From the NCBI GenBank assembly GCA_029204225.1, contig CM055098.1, positions 46,774,287 to 46,838,286 of the forward strand: a DNA stretch of 64,000 nucleotides. The letters run 5' to 3'. This stretch comes from Diphasiastrum complanatum. Its lineage: Eukaryota; Streptophyta; Lycopodiopsida; Lycopodiales; Lycopodiaceae. Both the position numbers and the translations under genes were made by a program. Below are positions 33,720-45,840 of this stretch, one piece after another. The notes below the pieces were generated by a model. That model saw only the letters and a program-made list of their open reading frames with translations, searched no databases and was not told where the DNA came from. The stretch's first letter is position 1. Every line of letters begins with the position of its first letter.

Positions 33720-36700
33720 TTTATATAATTTATTTATTGATGGGTGTAACTGTAAGCTATAACGTATAGAGTGTTATGGTGCATCCTCCTGAGACACTTT
33801 TACGGTCGTCCTTGAGGGATGCCCAACTAGAATCACTATAGGAAAGCATCTGAAAACTTGCATCACGATAATAACACAAACCATAATCCTTTGTTAATTG
33901 AAGATATTGCAAAATTCATTTTGCAATCTTCCAATGTGTCGAGCCAGGATTCGTGCAAAATTGGCTTATCTTGAACACTACATAAGCAATGTTAGGGCAT
34001 GTATTGTCTGCAAGGTACATCAACAATCCTATTAGTTTTTTGTAAGGTGTGAGCTGCATCAATTCTCTCTCTACTTCAAACCTCAAACAATTTTCATTCG
34101 TCAACATCATTCTTGCAAGCATTGGAGTATTCGCTCCTTTGCAATTCAGCATCCCGAAATCCTCTAGGATTTTGTGGGTGTATTTGGACTGATGAAGGTA
34201 CAGCTTACCTCCTTCATAGTCCCTTTCAATTTGTAAGCCAAGGTAACAAAGGCCTCTCCCAGATCCACGATCTCAAATTGTTTCGAGATGTCTGTTTTCA
34301 CTTCAGCAATCAGCCTCTCACTCTTGCAAAGTATCAGAGTGTCGTCCACATACACAGCCACAATGATGATCTTTCCATCAATTATTCTCACATACACATT
34401 GGAATCAGCCCTTAGTGGCTTAATCCCAAGGATTTCAAGGCTTGATCTTTCTTTTTGTACCACTGTTGAGCTGCCTGCTTCAGAGCATAAATACTCCTAT
34501 GCATTCTGCATGCATAATCAGGAAGTGAATTCAAGACATAACCTAGGGGTTGATCCATGTAGACCTCTTTGTCTAACTCACCATGCAAAAATGATGTCTT
34601 CTCATCCACAATGTAGATCTTGAGGTCATAAGCAGCTGCATATACAAATAACAAACGTAGGGACAAATGCTTCACGACAGGAGAGAAGGTTTCAGGATAA
34701 TTAATACCATATCTCTGAGAGAATCCCTTCGCTACCAAGCTTGCCTTGTATTTCAAAACATCACCATCTGGCCCATACTTGAGCTTGTAAACTCATTTGC
34801 ATTTGACAGCCTTTTGCTTATCTGGTAATGGCTCTAACATCCATACTTGGTTCTTCCTCATGGATTCTATCGCTTCATTCATGGCTTGGATCCATTTGTC
34901 CTTCTTTGGACATTCAATTGCCACCTCAAATGTATGTGTGGTTTGTCACTGAATCCACAGAATTCTTCTGATGTGGAAGCTAAGCTGCCTAGCACGTATC
35001 TTGTTGGCGCTCTTCGTTGTCTTGACGACCTTCTAGGAGATCCTCCTGGGACAACAATGTCTTTCTCTTTGTCTACTCTACTAGGTCCGAAACCATCTTG
35101 GTTTACAGACACTGTAGTAGAAGGCTGTCTCTCGAATTTTTCGTCTTCTGATTCATCACTTGAATGCGAAGCGACTCAAAAATCTTCGTTTAGATATAGC
35201 AAGATATATAATTTAATGGCAATTTGCTTGTTAAAAATAGTAATAATCATGTAAAACAAATTATTTAGATTCAAATAAGCTTTAAAATTTCCATGCTTTC
35301 CCAATTTATATGATAAAAAACTCAACAAACACTGTATGTTATCTCTTCTCTATTGTGTGGAACTCTAGACAATGACACAACATCAAAGCCATGAGAATGG
35401 ATCGTGATCTCCTTGCATTCATGTTACACAATCTCTGTATTTGACAACACTTGCAGCTTGTCTATTTTTGCATGAGTTCGTTTGTCAACAATTCTCATAG
35501 AAAAATCATTTGCATGAATAGCGACGACTAAGGCTTCATCTTGACATATTTTCTTATGTTTAGGCATAAGCTGCTAATTTAAATTGAGACATCCTGCTCT
35601 CATCGAATCTGACATCTCTCACTGTCTTCACAGTGTTTTTGTCTAGCATGTAGACTTTATACTATGACGAATTGTTGTCATAACCTACCAGAAATCCCTG
35701 TTCAGCTTTCTCGTCAAGCTTCTTTTGAAGCTTATCAGGAATATGTGCATAAGCTGCACAGCCAAAGACTCTGATGTGAGATAGGTTGGGCTTTCTACCC
35801 CACCATAATTTGTGTGGTGTCATGTGAGGGACACCACACTTCCCTGTCCTATTCTAGATGTATGCTGCTGTAGCTATTGCTTCATCCCACAGTACCCTTG
35901 GAGCTTTCGAGTAGGCCATCATGCATCTAGCAGCTACCATCAGGGTCCTATTCTTCCTCTTTGCAACACTGCTGTGTTGCGGTGTGTGGCTGTACTTACC
36001 ACGATCATTGCAGAAGTCAATGAAGTGATTTGAGATGTATTCGCCACCTCGATCTGTCCTGATATGCTTCACTTTGTTGCCAGTGCATCTCTCTGACCAA
36101 TTCACATACTCTGTGAATTTATCAAGTGCTTCTGACTTATTTTGAATGATATACACTCTGGCAAATTTACTATATTCATCAATGAAGGTTATGTAATATT
36201 TTGAGCCTCCTAATGAGATCACATTGAAAGGCTTACAGATGTCATTCTCGTTCTGTGGGAGTCTGACAAATGGAGTGTGAGACATCTTACCCTTCAGACA
36301 TGCGTCACAAGTGGTCGAATTGTTCACATTCGAGATGCTGATCTCTAATATTGCTCCATGATGGCTTGCTTGGTAAAGTGCCATTGAGTTCATGTGGCAT
36401 AGTCTCCTATGCCACATAGTGTCTGGCAAATCATCATGAGTCTGATGCACTTGATCTGCAGGCATGCGTATCTTCAGGTGATATAGATTACCTTTTTTTC
36501 TACCTTGAGTGATCAGAGTATTGGTGCTGGCATCAATAACATTGCATGCTTCATAAAAAAATGTCACATGCATCCCTACACCAGTTATCCTTGCCATAGA
36601 AAACAAGTTTTGCTATAGTGTAGGCGCGAACAAAACATCTCGAGTCATCTGTCTCTGCCATTCGTGTTGAGCCAGAGTGAACCAATACTGTTCATGTGAT

Positions 36701-37793
36701 GTTTGGATCCATCTCCAAGAACAATGACTCTCGAAGGATCTGCACTTTGGAAATCAGACATAATTTGTCTTGATGTCACAAAGTGTGAGGTAGCTCTTGA
36801 ATCTAGGATCACCTCTTGTGTGTCAGACGTTGACACTGCACACACATTTGCACAAATATAGACAGTCGAACAATTTTTGTTCGATCTCTCTTCGCCCATT
36901 TTCGAGCTCTCAGGCTTCTCAACATAGGACGATTGTTATTGTTCTCCTGTTCTGTGCTGATTTGTTCCTTGTGTTCAAGCAACAATCCATGATTGCATAA
37001 CCCTTTTTGTGACAGTGGATACATTCAATTTTTGGATTGAGCCAACATGTATCAACTTTGTGCCCATCTCGTCTGCATCTCATGCAAGTCTTCTTTTCTC
37101 CACCTTGCTATTTCGACCTCCCTTTGTTCTTCCACTTGTCTTTGCTTGTCCCCTCTACTTGCTGGTCACGATCCTACTTGTTGGTCACAATCCTGCCTTT
37201 GATCCTGCCTTTGATCTTTCACGGGCAGGGTTCTGGTCATCTGGAAAATCTGGATAAGGCTCTCAACAGGTAAGTGAGCTGCTTCTCAGCTGACACTGCA
37301 TTTTTTGCTCTAGAATTGTGTAGTGACAGGAATAGATCTTTTATCTTCCTTACAAAAGAAGTGAGATCTTTGTCGTACCACTGCAAATTGGTCAGCTGAT
37401 CTTCCAGCATCATTATTTGACTTCGTGATTTCATTTGAAACCTTGTGAGTAGTGTATCCCACATCTCCTTTGCCTTGGAGAGTGTAGCCAGGTCAAGTGT
37501 GAGACTATCCTTGATGGATGATGATAGCAAGGCTGGCATCTCCTCTATGCCATCCACCCAGGGGAATAAACCTTATCCTTTAGTATCAGCGATGTCTTAA
37601 CTTTCCATGCTAGAAAGCTAGATCCTAATAAATCAAGAACAGTACAGATTTTGGATTGTATGCTGCTGATAGAAGCCATTGCTTCTGAATTCGTGTTCAC
37701 TTATTGATGGTTGATTGTTTGAATGCTTTAGACTCCTGGATCTGATAGCCTTTCGGCTATGCCAGATTATGACAACGTAGGCTTTGATACCAC
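33720..37793 (-). mobile_element. Copia element, 3'-truncated and mutated (minus strand)
   Basis: The order on the minus strand is gag start MASISSIQ (about 37679), UBN2 gag (37237-37557), zinc-knuckle region with CIHCHKKGY (about 36950-37110), protease (36645-36899), GAG-pre-integrase and integrase (35854-36606), reverse transcriptase (34412-34756) with YVDD at 34341-34352, and RNase H (to about 33740, YSDSSWASLKDDRKS). Active-site damage is visible: the protease motif reads DSRA instead of DSGA, the first integrase Asp segment (H.D.CGP) is deleted, and the integrase Glu is Lys (VAKRKNRTL). An AT-rich insertion sits near 35185-35335. The 3' LTR is absent; the element ends at the GA microsatellite. 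Confidence 0.88.
37780..37792 (-). promoter_or_regulatory. Primer-binding site of the 33.7-37.8 kb copia
   Basis: The minus strand reads TGGTATCAAAGCC, an initiator tRNA-Met type PBS one base from the LTR. Confidence 0.85.
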
Positions 37794-38700
37794 TGACGTG
37801 AAAAATAATATCAAAAAATGCACTCAAAAAAATGCAAAATTATAGCTATAAATCTGGTGACAAACTGACAAAATTAAATCACAACGATTCGTGAAATTTT
37901 TCATGACACTCAAATTATTTCTGTTCGAGTTGGATCAATCAGGCTATGTAATACAACAAGATGAAACGAGATGAATTCTAAATGAAAACGAACGAAACGA
38001 AGAGAAACGAGCTCTGACATTGATTCATGTTGGAAGCACAGATCGCGAAACAAAATGAAATGAAGTGAAATAATTTGCGACAAGATCAATCACTCTCTGT
38101 AACGAGACGAGACGAGACAAAATGAAACATGACGAAAGGAAATGAAACGAAACCTAGGTGAGCTCTGTAATTAATTTACCCTTGTAGCCAAGTGATCACG
38201 AAGCGAAGCAAAGCAAATCACGAAGTGAAAGAATTCGCGAACGGAATTAGTTCGTCAAGAATTCAGATGTGATCGCTGGTCACTGTCGGCTACATCACTC
38301 CTACAATCCTTCAGAGAGTAGTCAGGAATAGCTGATCTGCATTAACAAAATAATATAGCATTCAACAATATCAAAGCAAGGTGCAAAATTAAATGAACAG
38401 GCGAATCAAACACACGAATAGTAGCAGAAAAAATAAATTTGAGATCATACAATCATCTAGAATAATAATGTGCACAACAGCTACAAAATCATCTATTGAT
38501 TTTTTTTATTCTTCAAGCATTGCATGTCCACGCAGTACGTTGGCGTGAGAGAAATACAGTTCTCTCACAAATTTGAGTCTCGCTTACTCGGGGACCTTGG
38601 ATCTACTGATCCTATTACAAAAATTATCTCGCACGCAGGCGAATTCGTATTCTGTATATTTCGTCTTCTGACGTCTTGTCTTTCTTACTAGCATTAGACA
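37794..38700 (-). repeat. 5' LTR of the 33.7-37.8 kb copia (about 907 bp)
   Basis: Plus-strand start TGACGTGAAAAATA next to the PBS. The outer end is placed at GCATTAGACA (38700) because that gives TG...CA ends, but no second LTR is available to confirm it. The middle (about 37970-38270) is rich in variants of GAAACGA, GACGAGACGAGA and GAAGCGAAGCAAAGC, a cryptic purine-rich repeat. Confidence 0.6.
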
Positions 38701-38879
38701 TATTGTATTATGCATCAAACAAGAGGTGTATAGTTCATGAACAATTTTGTGTCGGTTCTTGTAACTTACAAACTAGAAAGATTAAGCATCTACAACTAAT
38801 TTGCAAATTACAAGAGTGGCATATTAGCCACAATCTAGAACACTTCTGATGATGTGATGTTATCAGATCAGATATCTAT

Positions 38880-40037
38880 ATCCCATGGTACTAGGCTGAT
38901 CTTCTTGGTTATTCATGGAGCATGACTGATTTCGTGTCATGTCATGTTGTGTCATCTTTTGTCAAAGGTTCAGAACTGAAAGCTAGCAAAGCTTTGGCAT
39001 TAGAAACAAAATGTTTCTTCATCAAGCATGTCCAAAATGAAATGATCATTCTAGCTGTCTATGTTGATGACACGCTTATCTTCTCAGGGAGAGAGAAGTT
39101 AATTTCAGATGTCAAAAGAGACATTTATGAAATATTTGAGATTGTTGACCTAGGAGAAGATAAAACTATCTAGGCTTGCAGATTGAAAGAGACTTTGAAG
39201 GTGGTAAGTTGTATCTTCACCAACAAAAGTACACTCAAAACATCCCTGAAGACTTTAACATGCTCGAATACAAAGGTGTCCGTAATCCCATGATACCTGG
39301 AACAATACTAAGCAAGGCAGATTGTCCGCAGACTCTCGAGGAAGAGAAGTGAATGGCCAAAACACCCTATCGTAGGCTGCTTGGATCATTGTTATATGTA
39401 GTAGACAATGCCAGACCTGATATAGCATTTCAAGTTGAGCCAATATAATCAGAACCCAGGATCGTTGCATTGGAAGTTGGCGAAAAGAGTACTACAATAT
39501 CTCTAGGAAACGAAAGTCTATGGACTATGTTATTTGAAGGAAGCTGGATTTCACATCGAATCTTACAGTGACACAAGATAGGCATCCACGAAGGATGATA
39601 GCAAGAGTATTTAAGGGGGTTGTACTCTAGTATCTAGCGCAGCCATTCTCTGGATAAGCAAGAAGCAAACAACAGTAGCTCAATCTTCCTATGAAGCGGA
39701 ATATGTAGCAACAGCCAAGATGGCAAACGAGCTGATCTGGATCAAACAAATGTTGGAAGGACTTGATGAATCTATTTCTGGATCTTATGTCTTGTTAATG
39801 GATAACACTTCAGCAATCTATCTTATGAAAGGTCATGTATTTCATTAAAAAATGAAGCATATAGCTATCAAGTATCATGTAATTTGGGACTTAGTCGAGA
39901 AGAAGATATTGAAGATAGTCTTCATACCCACAGAGGAAATAATAGTTGATATCTTTACGAAGCCACTCAGTAAAGCTTTGTTCGAGAAGCAGCGAAGAAG
40001 ATTGGGGTTAATCCAACTGCCCACTTTGAGAGGGAGT
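38880..40037 (+). mobile_element. Copia fragment, reverse transcriptase to RNase H (plus strand)
   Basis: 5'-truncated. Reverse transcriptase has YVDD at 39060-39071 within ILAVYVDDTLIFSG. The C-terminal RT follows in shifted frames (YRRLLGSLLYVVDNARPDIA, about 39369), then RNase H (QSSYEAEYVATAKMANELIW near 39680, MDNTSAIYLMKGH near 39797) and the usual end IVDIFTKPLSKALFEKQR (about 39948). Several stops and frameshifts are present. A purine tract (GAGAGGGAG, 40028-40036) precedes the LTR. Confidence 0.85.
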
Positions 40038-40795
40038 TGTAGAACACCTGATCAGACAGATCTTGATTCTACTAACAAAGTGCGCAGTTTACGTGACAAA
40101 GGATGAGAAACGAACGCGAACTCAAAACATTTCTATTCGTGATCAACATTGAAGGATTCATTATATTTTATCTTGCTTGATACTTGAATTCACGAAATAT
40201 TGACAAAATAGTTTCTTGTAGAAGCTCGTGGTTTCTTGTTGAAGCTCAAAAGATTTGCGAATAGAATCTTGTCACAAAATATTTTGTTTCTTGTTCAAAG
40301 CTCACCTGTCACAAAATGGTCACAAACAATTCACAAATTATTCTGGACTTTTCTTCAAGCTCAAAATTGTCATCTATCGCGAACAATCTACGAAATACGA
40401 AACTATAATGAAGAGACAGATTGTTGCAAAATATTCATGAACAGAAATTATTTGACCCTAGAAATAGAGCATCTATTTGAATATCAACCGTCGTAAACAG
40501 TTAGATCTACTGTTATAGAATTAAAAGGCCAAAGACCTGTCTTGTAACAATATAAATACATGTGCACTACTGTTGTAAAACAACTCAAACTGAAGAGACT
40601 CTCATACTCATTCAATCATAGACACAACAGCGAGATAAGACAATAAGAGATATATACTGATTCAGATTCAGAATTATAAATTCATTTTTGATCAATAGTT
40701 TCTGTTTGTCTAAAATTTTCTTAAGTTGTCTCTTAATTCCGCGTATTATTTCTGCACGCTAATTCGATCAAGGCAAATATTGTTCTATTAGTACA
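40038..40795 (+). repeat. 3' LTR of the plus-strand copia fragment (about 760 bp)
   Basis: Starts TGTAGAAC right after the purine tract. The likely end is GTTCTATTAGTACA near 40795, giving roughly mirrored ends. It contains a TATA box, TATAAATA, at 40551-40558. No partner LTR remains to confirm the end. Confidence 0.6.
40551..40558 (+). promoter_or_regulatory. Putative TATA box in LTR
   Basis: TATAAATA in the second half of the 40.0-40.8 kb LTR, in the U3 position expected of a copia promoter. Confidence 0.5.
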
Positions 40796-40959
40796 AAGAC
40801 CAAAAACAGACCCGATTCAAGACATTGATATTAGTTTGACTTATTCAAACTTTCATCATGTTCTCTGTGGAAGAATAATTACTATTTTTTCTAGAGAGTC
40901 ATTATTTGTGCGGCCGAAAGTCGGTTCTTCGGTGAGTTCTGATTTGTAAAGCACTTTGT

Positions 40960-41085
40960 ATTGCTAAAAAACATGATTGCATGCACCCTTATCAAGTATG
41001 TATTTGGCGGTCTTCACGATTGGAGAGAATATTATGTTGTTCTTGACTGTTGCTGCACTTGTATTGTGTAGGATGATGACTCGCA
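40960..41085 (-). pseudogene. Copia protease fragment
   Basis: The minus strand reads NNIIFSPIVKTAKYILDKGA followed by CNHVF, resembling the copia protease start (ILDSGACSHVF) with DSG changed to DKG. Flanking frames are closed. Isolated remnant. Confidence 0.5.
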
Positions 41086-41269
41086 CTCACATAACTATCA
41101 GAGAATTTAACTAGATATTGTCATGCAATCTGCAAGATTCAGATGTGCAAGAGAGCCACCACTTCCCTCGCATGCACTACCCATAGACTTGCACGAAGAT
41201 ATGTCCCAAGGTGACACAATACATGAGGATGTGCCATTCACAACGCATCTTCCATAAATTTTCTTGGTT

Positions 41270-41530
41270 TAAATCTTGTTATAGGGCTTGTTTAAGAACT
41301 TTCCAATCTGCACGTTTTGTTTCATCTTGGTTGTAAAACCGATATTGTGGTGGTCCAATTAAAGCCATAGGGAATAGCTTAAGTTTATCTTGTGGAGAAA
41401 CTTCGCTTTATACCTCACATGATTCAGAATAGATTTTGAGAAATCTGATAGGATCATATATCTCATTGTACTTTGGTATCTCTAATCGAGGTGACCTTGT
41501 AACAACAATTGGTGAAACGTCCATTGTGAA
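41270..41530 (-). pseudogene. Ty3/gypsy-type gag fragment
   Basis: The minus strand reads RSPRLEIPKYNEIYDPIRFL, then LKLFPMALIGPPQYRFYNQ and WKVLKQAL, with one stop. This matches the retrotransposon gag pattern LKLFP..L.G.A..WF......W..LK.AF. No adjoining pol on the same strand. Confidence 0.5.
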
Positions 41531-41980
41531 TCAATTCAATCAGACAATGATATTGGATCTAGAGTTTATAATCAAATCCTATCTTAGATCAGATCTGTAA
41601 AAATTTTATCACTTGACAATAATCAGATTTTTAATTTTTCAAAAAAAGACCTTTGATCAAGTGATAGATACTTCTAAAATCATACTTTTTAGAATAAAAT
41701 CAAACTATAACAAAATGCCTAGAAATTTGACAATGGCTAGATCTGGTAGATCAGAACCTAAAAATAGTACGGGTGAAGGTTTTCTAGGCAAATAATGACT
41801 TAACGAAGTTTCTTCAATACTATTTTGAATAAATAATCATTGATCTGGCTATTTCTGACAAATCTGTTAAAAATAACCTTCGTCGACAATGAGTAAACCT
41901 GACACAGATAAAACTTTGGTAGAACTGGCAAAGGTTCTTTTTGGTGAACAGTAAGGATTTTGTAGCTTGGCGAGGATTAA

Positions 41981-42330
41981 CTATTTGGATAATCCCAACA
42001 GAGCCGAACTCAAAAATGATGAAATACTATATTTATAATCCTCAGAAAAGTAGACAAAGTAAGAGAGTTGGTATCCCCGTTTCTCAAGATAAGTCTCTTG
42101 TTGAAAAGCTCCACTCTCCACAATAGAATCTGGTTTAGTAACTGGCATACTGCCATCCATAGGCAATCCTAAGGCACGACAGTAAAATCCCTTGGTGATA
42201 ACAATCTCTTGATTGCGGACGGTTGTGGAAATATGTTCTTCTTTTGTTTCACCCAAACTGCGGATCAGCTCGTAACATAAATCAATAAGAATTACTGATG
42301 GATTGAATTGAAGAAGACCTTTAATTCGTG
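41981..42330 (-). pseudogene. Unknown open frame, possibly transposon-derived
   Basis: The minus strand reads IDLCYELIRSLGETKEEHIS and TKGFYCRALGLPMDGSMPVT without stops for about 100 codons. No family recognised. Its position between gypsy and copia fragments suggests a retroelement origin. Confidence 0.3.
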
Positions 42331-42482
42331 CTTAAACAACTAGTGGTTGTAATACTGGTATTACTAGCTTTGGGTGCATTTTGAATACAATGGTACCGAC
42401 AATTCGCAATTTAGAGAGCAAGAGTGATGGAAAATTGTAACGACAACAACTGAAGTGTTTGAGGTTTTAGGCGTATTGATGG

Positions 42483-45404
42483 TTTTTTTTTTTTTTGGCG
42501 GATTAGACTAATATTAAATGGATGAGTATCCAACCATGATCCCTTTGCATGCACTAGGATCTTCCTTCTTCCTTGTTTCCAAGGAATATGGACAAAGCAT
42601 AAGCATCCAAAAACTCTAAGGTGATCAACCTTAGGCTTCTTCAAATATAAGATTTCATATGGTGACTTTCCTCCAAGAGCTATATGTGGGAGCCTATTGC
42701 AAAGATAATTTGCACAATTAATGGCTTCTCCCCAAAAATATTTGGGCAAAGATGCCTCAATTCTCATAGATTTTGCACATTCACATAGAGATCTATTCTT
42801 TCTCTCGGCCACTCCATTTTGAGATGGAGAGTAGGCACAAGAGAACTCTCTTTTAATGCCTTCAAACTCACAAAAAACTTGAAATTTATTGGAGATATAT
42901 TCACCACCTCCATCACTTCTAAGAGCTTTAATCTTGAATGAGAATTGCTTCTCTACATAAGCTTTGAAAATAAGGAAATGATCAAACACCATAGATTTAG
43001 AAGCAAGGAGATATATCCAAGTGAATCTTGTGAAATCATCAATGAAAGTAACAAAACAAGTGGCTCCTCCCTTGCTTGTAGTTGATAAGAAATGCACATC
43101 CGAGTGGATTAACTCCAAAGGATGCTTGCTTTTGATAGAAGGTCTTATAAATGGCTTTTTGTGAGATTTAGCAATAGCACAAGCCTCACAAGGCTTGATC
43201 TTCTTGGAGAATGACTTTGGCAAGCCAATAGCTTTGGCTTCTTTGATCATAGAGAGCATGGATTTGTAGTTGGGATGTCCCAACCTCCTATGCCATAATT
43301 CCTCCATAGATAGCTTGTTCACAAGAGCAACATTACAAGCATTCACATACTCATTTGGATCTAGTTTATAGATGCCACCAAATCTAGATCCTAATGCAAG
43401 TATCTCATCATTATTCTTGATAGTGCAAGTATCAACATTGAATTTTACATCAAGGCCATTATCAAGCAATTGACCAACACTAATAAGATTCTTGGTAAGC
43501 TTGGGTACATAGAGAACTTTAGAGAGAGAAAGAACTTTAGAGGATGCAAGCTTCAAGGGAATGTTCCCTATGCCTTCAATATGACATTCAAAATCATTTG
43601 CAGTGTATGTTGATTTCTTGACTCCATCATAAGGTGCAATAGAAGAGAAAGAGTCCTTGGAGCTACACATATGTGAAGAGGCTCCACTATCAATATACCA
43701 TAGGCCGTCCTTCTTGAAAGGAGTAGATGAGAAACTAGAGATCATAAGAGATCCCTCTCCATCACTTGCAATAGTGTACTCCTTCTCATTGGCAATGTTG
43801 GCTTGCTTGAGTTGATTCTTCTTCTTGAAGCAATTGGTGGCATAATGACCTTGCTTGCCACAGTAAAAGCACTTGATCTTCTTCTTCTTGAGCTTGGATG
43901 ATGAAGCATTAGAGGAATCATCTTCCTCCTCATCTTTGTCTTTGGATTTGACTTTGTCCTTGCTTGAGGATTGTTGATGTTGGTTCTTGCTCCTCCCTTT
44001 GTGCTTATCCTTGGCAAAGAGAGCTTTGCCGTCATTATGAGTGAGAGAAAGCTTGTCCATCCTCAAGATCTTGTACTCTTGTCTTGATTCTTCCAAAATT
44101 AGCACACTTTGGAGAGCCTCCAAACTTGGTAGCTCCTACTTAATGGCATAGGATTGGACAAGATTATCAAATTCACTTCTCAAGCCATTGAGAATGACTT
44201 GAACTAGCTCATTTTGATTGATGGAATCACCGATACAAGCAAGTTCTCTATGAATATCTTTTACTCTCAAAACATAACTAGATGCACTCTCATCACTCTT
44301 TTGGCTACTTTGAAAGATTTGATTCCTAAGAGTGAGAAGCCTAGAGGTATTCTTAGCCTCATATATAGTCTTGAGACAATCCCAAGCTTCTTTGGCTGTT
44401 GTACAAGTACCTATCTCCCTCAATATCTCATTAGAGACATTCATCTTAATGTAGTGGAGAGCCATCCTAGATCTCTTTTTGTATTTTTGAACCTCTTGAA
44501 GAACTTGTGGTTCTTCTTCAAGGACAAGAACTATGTCCATCACGTCTTGAAGGATCAAGATGGACTCCATCCTCATTTTTCAAATTGAATAGTTTGAAGT
44601 GGACAATCTTTCACTTGGTTCCAACAAGGATGAACCCATTGAAGACATTTGAGGTGAAGAAAACTCAAATGATGAACAATAAATGTTGCTACACACTCTC
44701 AATAGGATCCAATAATAGAGTACTATCTCCTCCTATGAAAGATCTTGCAACTACTTGTGAATTGATTCTCACTAGCTACACAAATCTCTCTAAAACAAGA
44801 TTTATTTCACGTCAAATGATAGAGTATAGGCAAAGTTAGGATCAAACACTCTTAGCACATGTGAAGTACACTAAGAAACCAAATTTGACTCAAATACAAT
44901 GATATTGCATAAAACAAAATGGCTAAGATCTCAAAACAGTGCCTAGATCACAAATAGATGAGATTGGTAAGCATACAGCTGTGATTTTGGATCAACCAAG
45001 CAATCTCTTGACCAAACCAAATGTGTCCACCCAGGTCTAGGTGCCCTACCTAACCCTCTTCAAAAGCTTATAACTTCGGATTGGCTCAACCAAATGGAAT
45101 GAAACTGAATGCATCAGAAACTAGACAAAAATAGCTTCAAAACAAGCCATTAAGCAAGATAAATGGATCAAGCATGAGAGAGGACTTCCAAACTGAAATT
45201 GGATGTTCCTTACACGTTTCTAAGCACTTAATTTCGGATAGTATCAGGTCAGACCCAATCAATGTCCTTTTGATCTCTTTTGATCCAAAATTGAACAAGA
45301 TAGCTAGGAAAATGGGCCTTGACAATTTCTAGCTCAAGATTGATGAAAAGTTTTCACTTAGATGGATCAAAATGCATGGTAACCTTAGGTAGGCTCTGAT
45401 ACCA
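42483..45404 (-). mobile_element. Copia element, gag-integrase part, nearly intact (minus strand)
   Basis: Gag starts MSSMGSSLLEPSERLS near 44670; a tryptophan codon is replaced by TGA (44586-44588) before KMRMESILI. The gag UBN2 domain is at 44136-44576. A TAG then separates it from a 570-codon frame (42411-44123) with CFYCGKQGHYATNC zinc knuckle (residues 85-98), protease DSGA (145-148), the WHRR...CEAC zinc-binding region (278-315), and integrase Asp342, Asp404 and Glu440 with 35 residues between the last two, so the catalytic triad is complete. A frameshift near 42570 follows. The element is cut near 42500 at an A15 tract (minus strand). Reverse transcriptase, RNase H and the 3' LTR are absent. 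Confidence 0.9.
45392..45404 (-). promoter_or_regulatory. Primer-binding site of the 42.5-45.8 kb copia
   Basis: The minus strand reads TGGTATCAGAGCC, an exact initiator tRNA-Met type PBS, directly at the LTR end. Confidence 0.93.
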
Positions 45405-45840
45405 TGTTGAATTCACACGTGTGGATTGTCCACAACATGTACTTGTGATCTCCTAAGGTGTGTAGATGCACCAAGATCAAGACTAGATTGAGTTTCAAGA
45501 TCAATCTTAGATACTACATGCATTCAATCACTTCCAACTCTCACTCACACGTGTGGGAAGTATTCAAAAAATAATCTAAGTAAAAACAAGCTGCTCTCCT
45601 TGGGTAGAGGGAGAAAAAGCATCATGAGCTCTCGGGTAGAGAGAGAAAGCTAGAAATCCAATAACACTCAAAATCCATATGATCACCAAATCAATTAGCT
45701 TCAAAATGAGGAGTACAATGATACTAGTAGATCCACGAGCTACCACTATGCTTAACTATGATTGGACCATACTTTGTCACCTCTTAATCCTATTGGACCA
45801 TTGATGCATGCACCTCTTAACAATCGTGTAAGGTCCTACA
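45405..45840 (-). repeat. 5' LTR of the 42.5-45.8 kb copia (436 bp)
   Basis: Plus-strand ends TGTTGAATTC and GGTCCTACA give TG...CA. It contains two CACACGTGTG palindromes (about 45413-45422 and 45547-45556). It abuts gypsy sequence at 45841, consistent with insertion into that element, but the matching left part of the gypsy was not found. Confidence 0.75.

Noticed and set aside
41981-42256. Gypsy integrase left of the copia at 42.5 kb, expected if the copia inserted into the 45.8-47.6 kb gypsy
   Set aside because: The open frame there shows no integrase HHCC or DDE pattern, so nesting could not be confirmed.
42411-44588. In-frame TGA and TAG in the 42.5-45.4 kb copia as programmed recoding
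   Set aside because: The TGA replaces a conserved tryptophan in gag (SI*KMRM) and the TAG lies within gag, not at a gag-pol boundary, so ordinary nonsense mutation is simpler.
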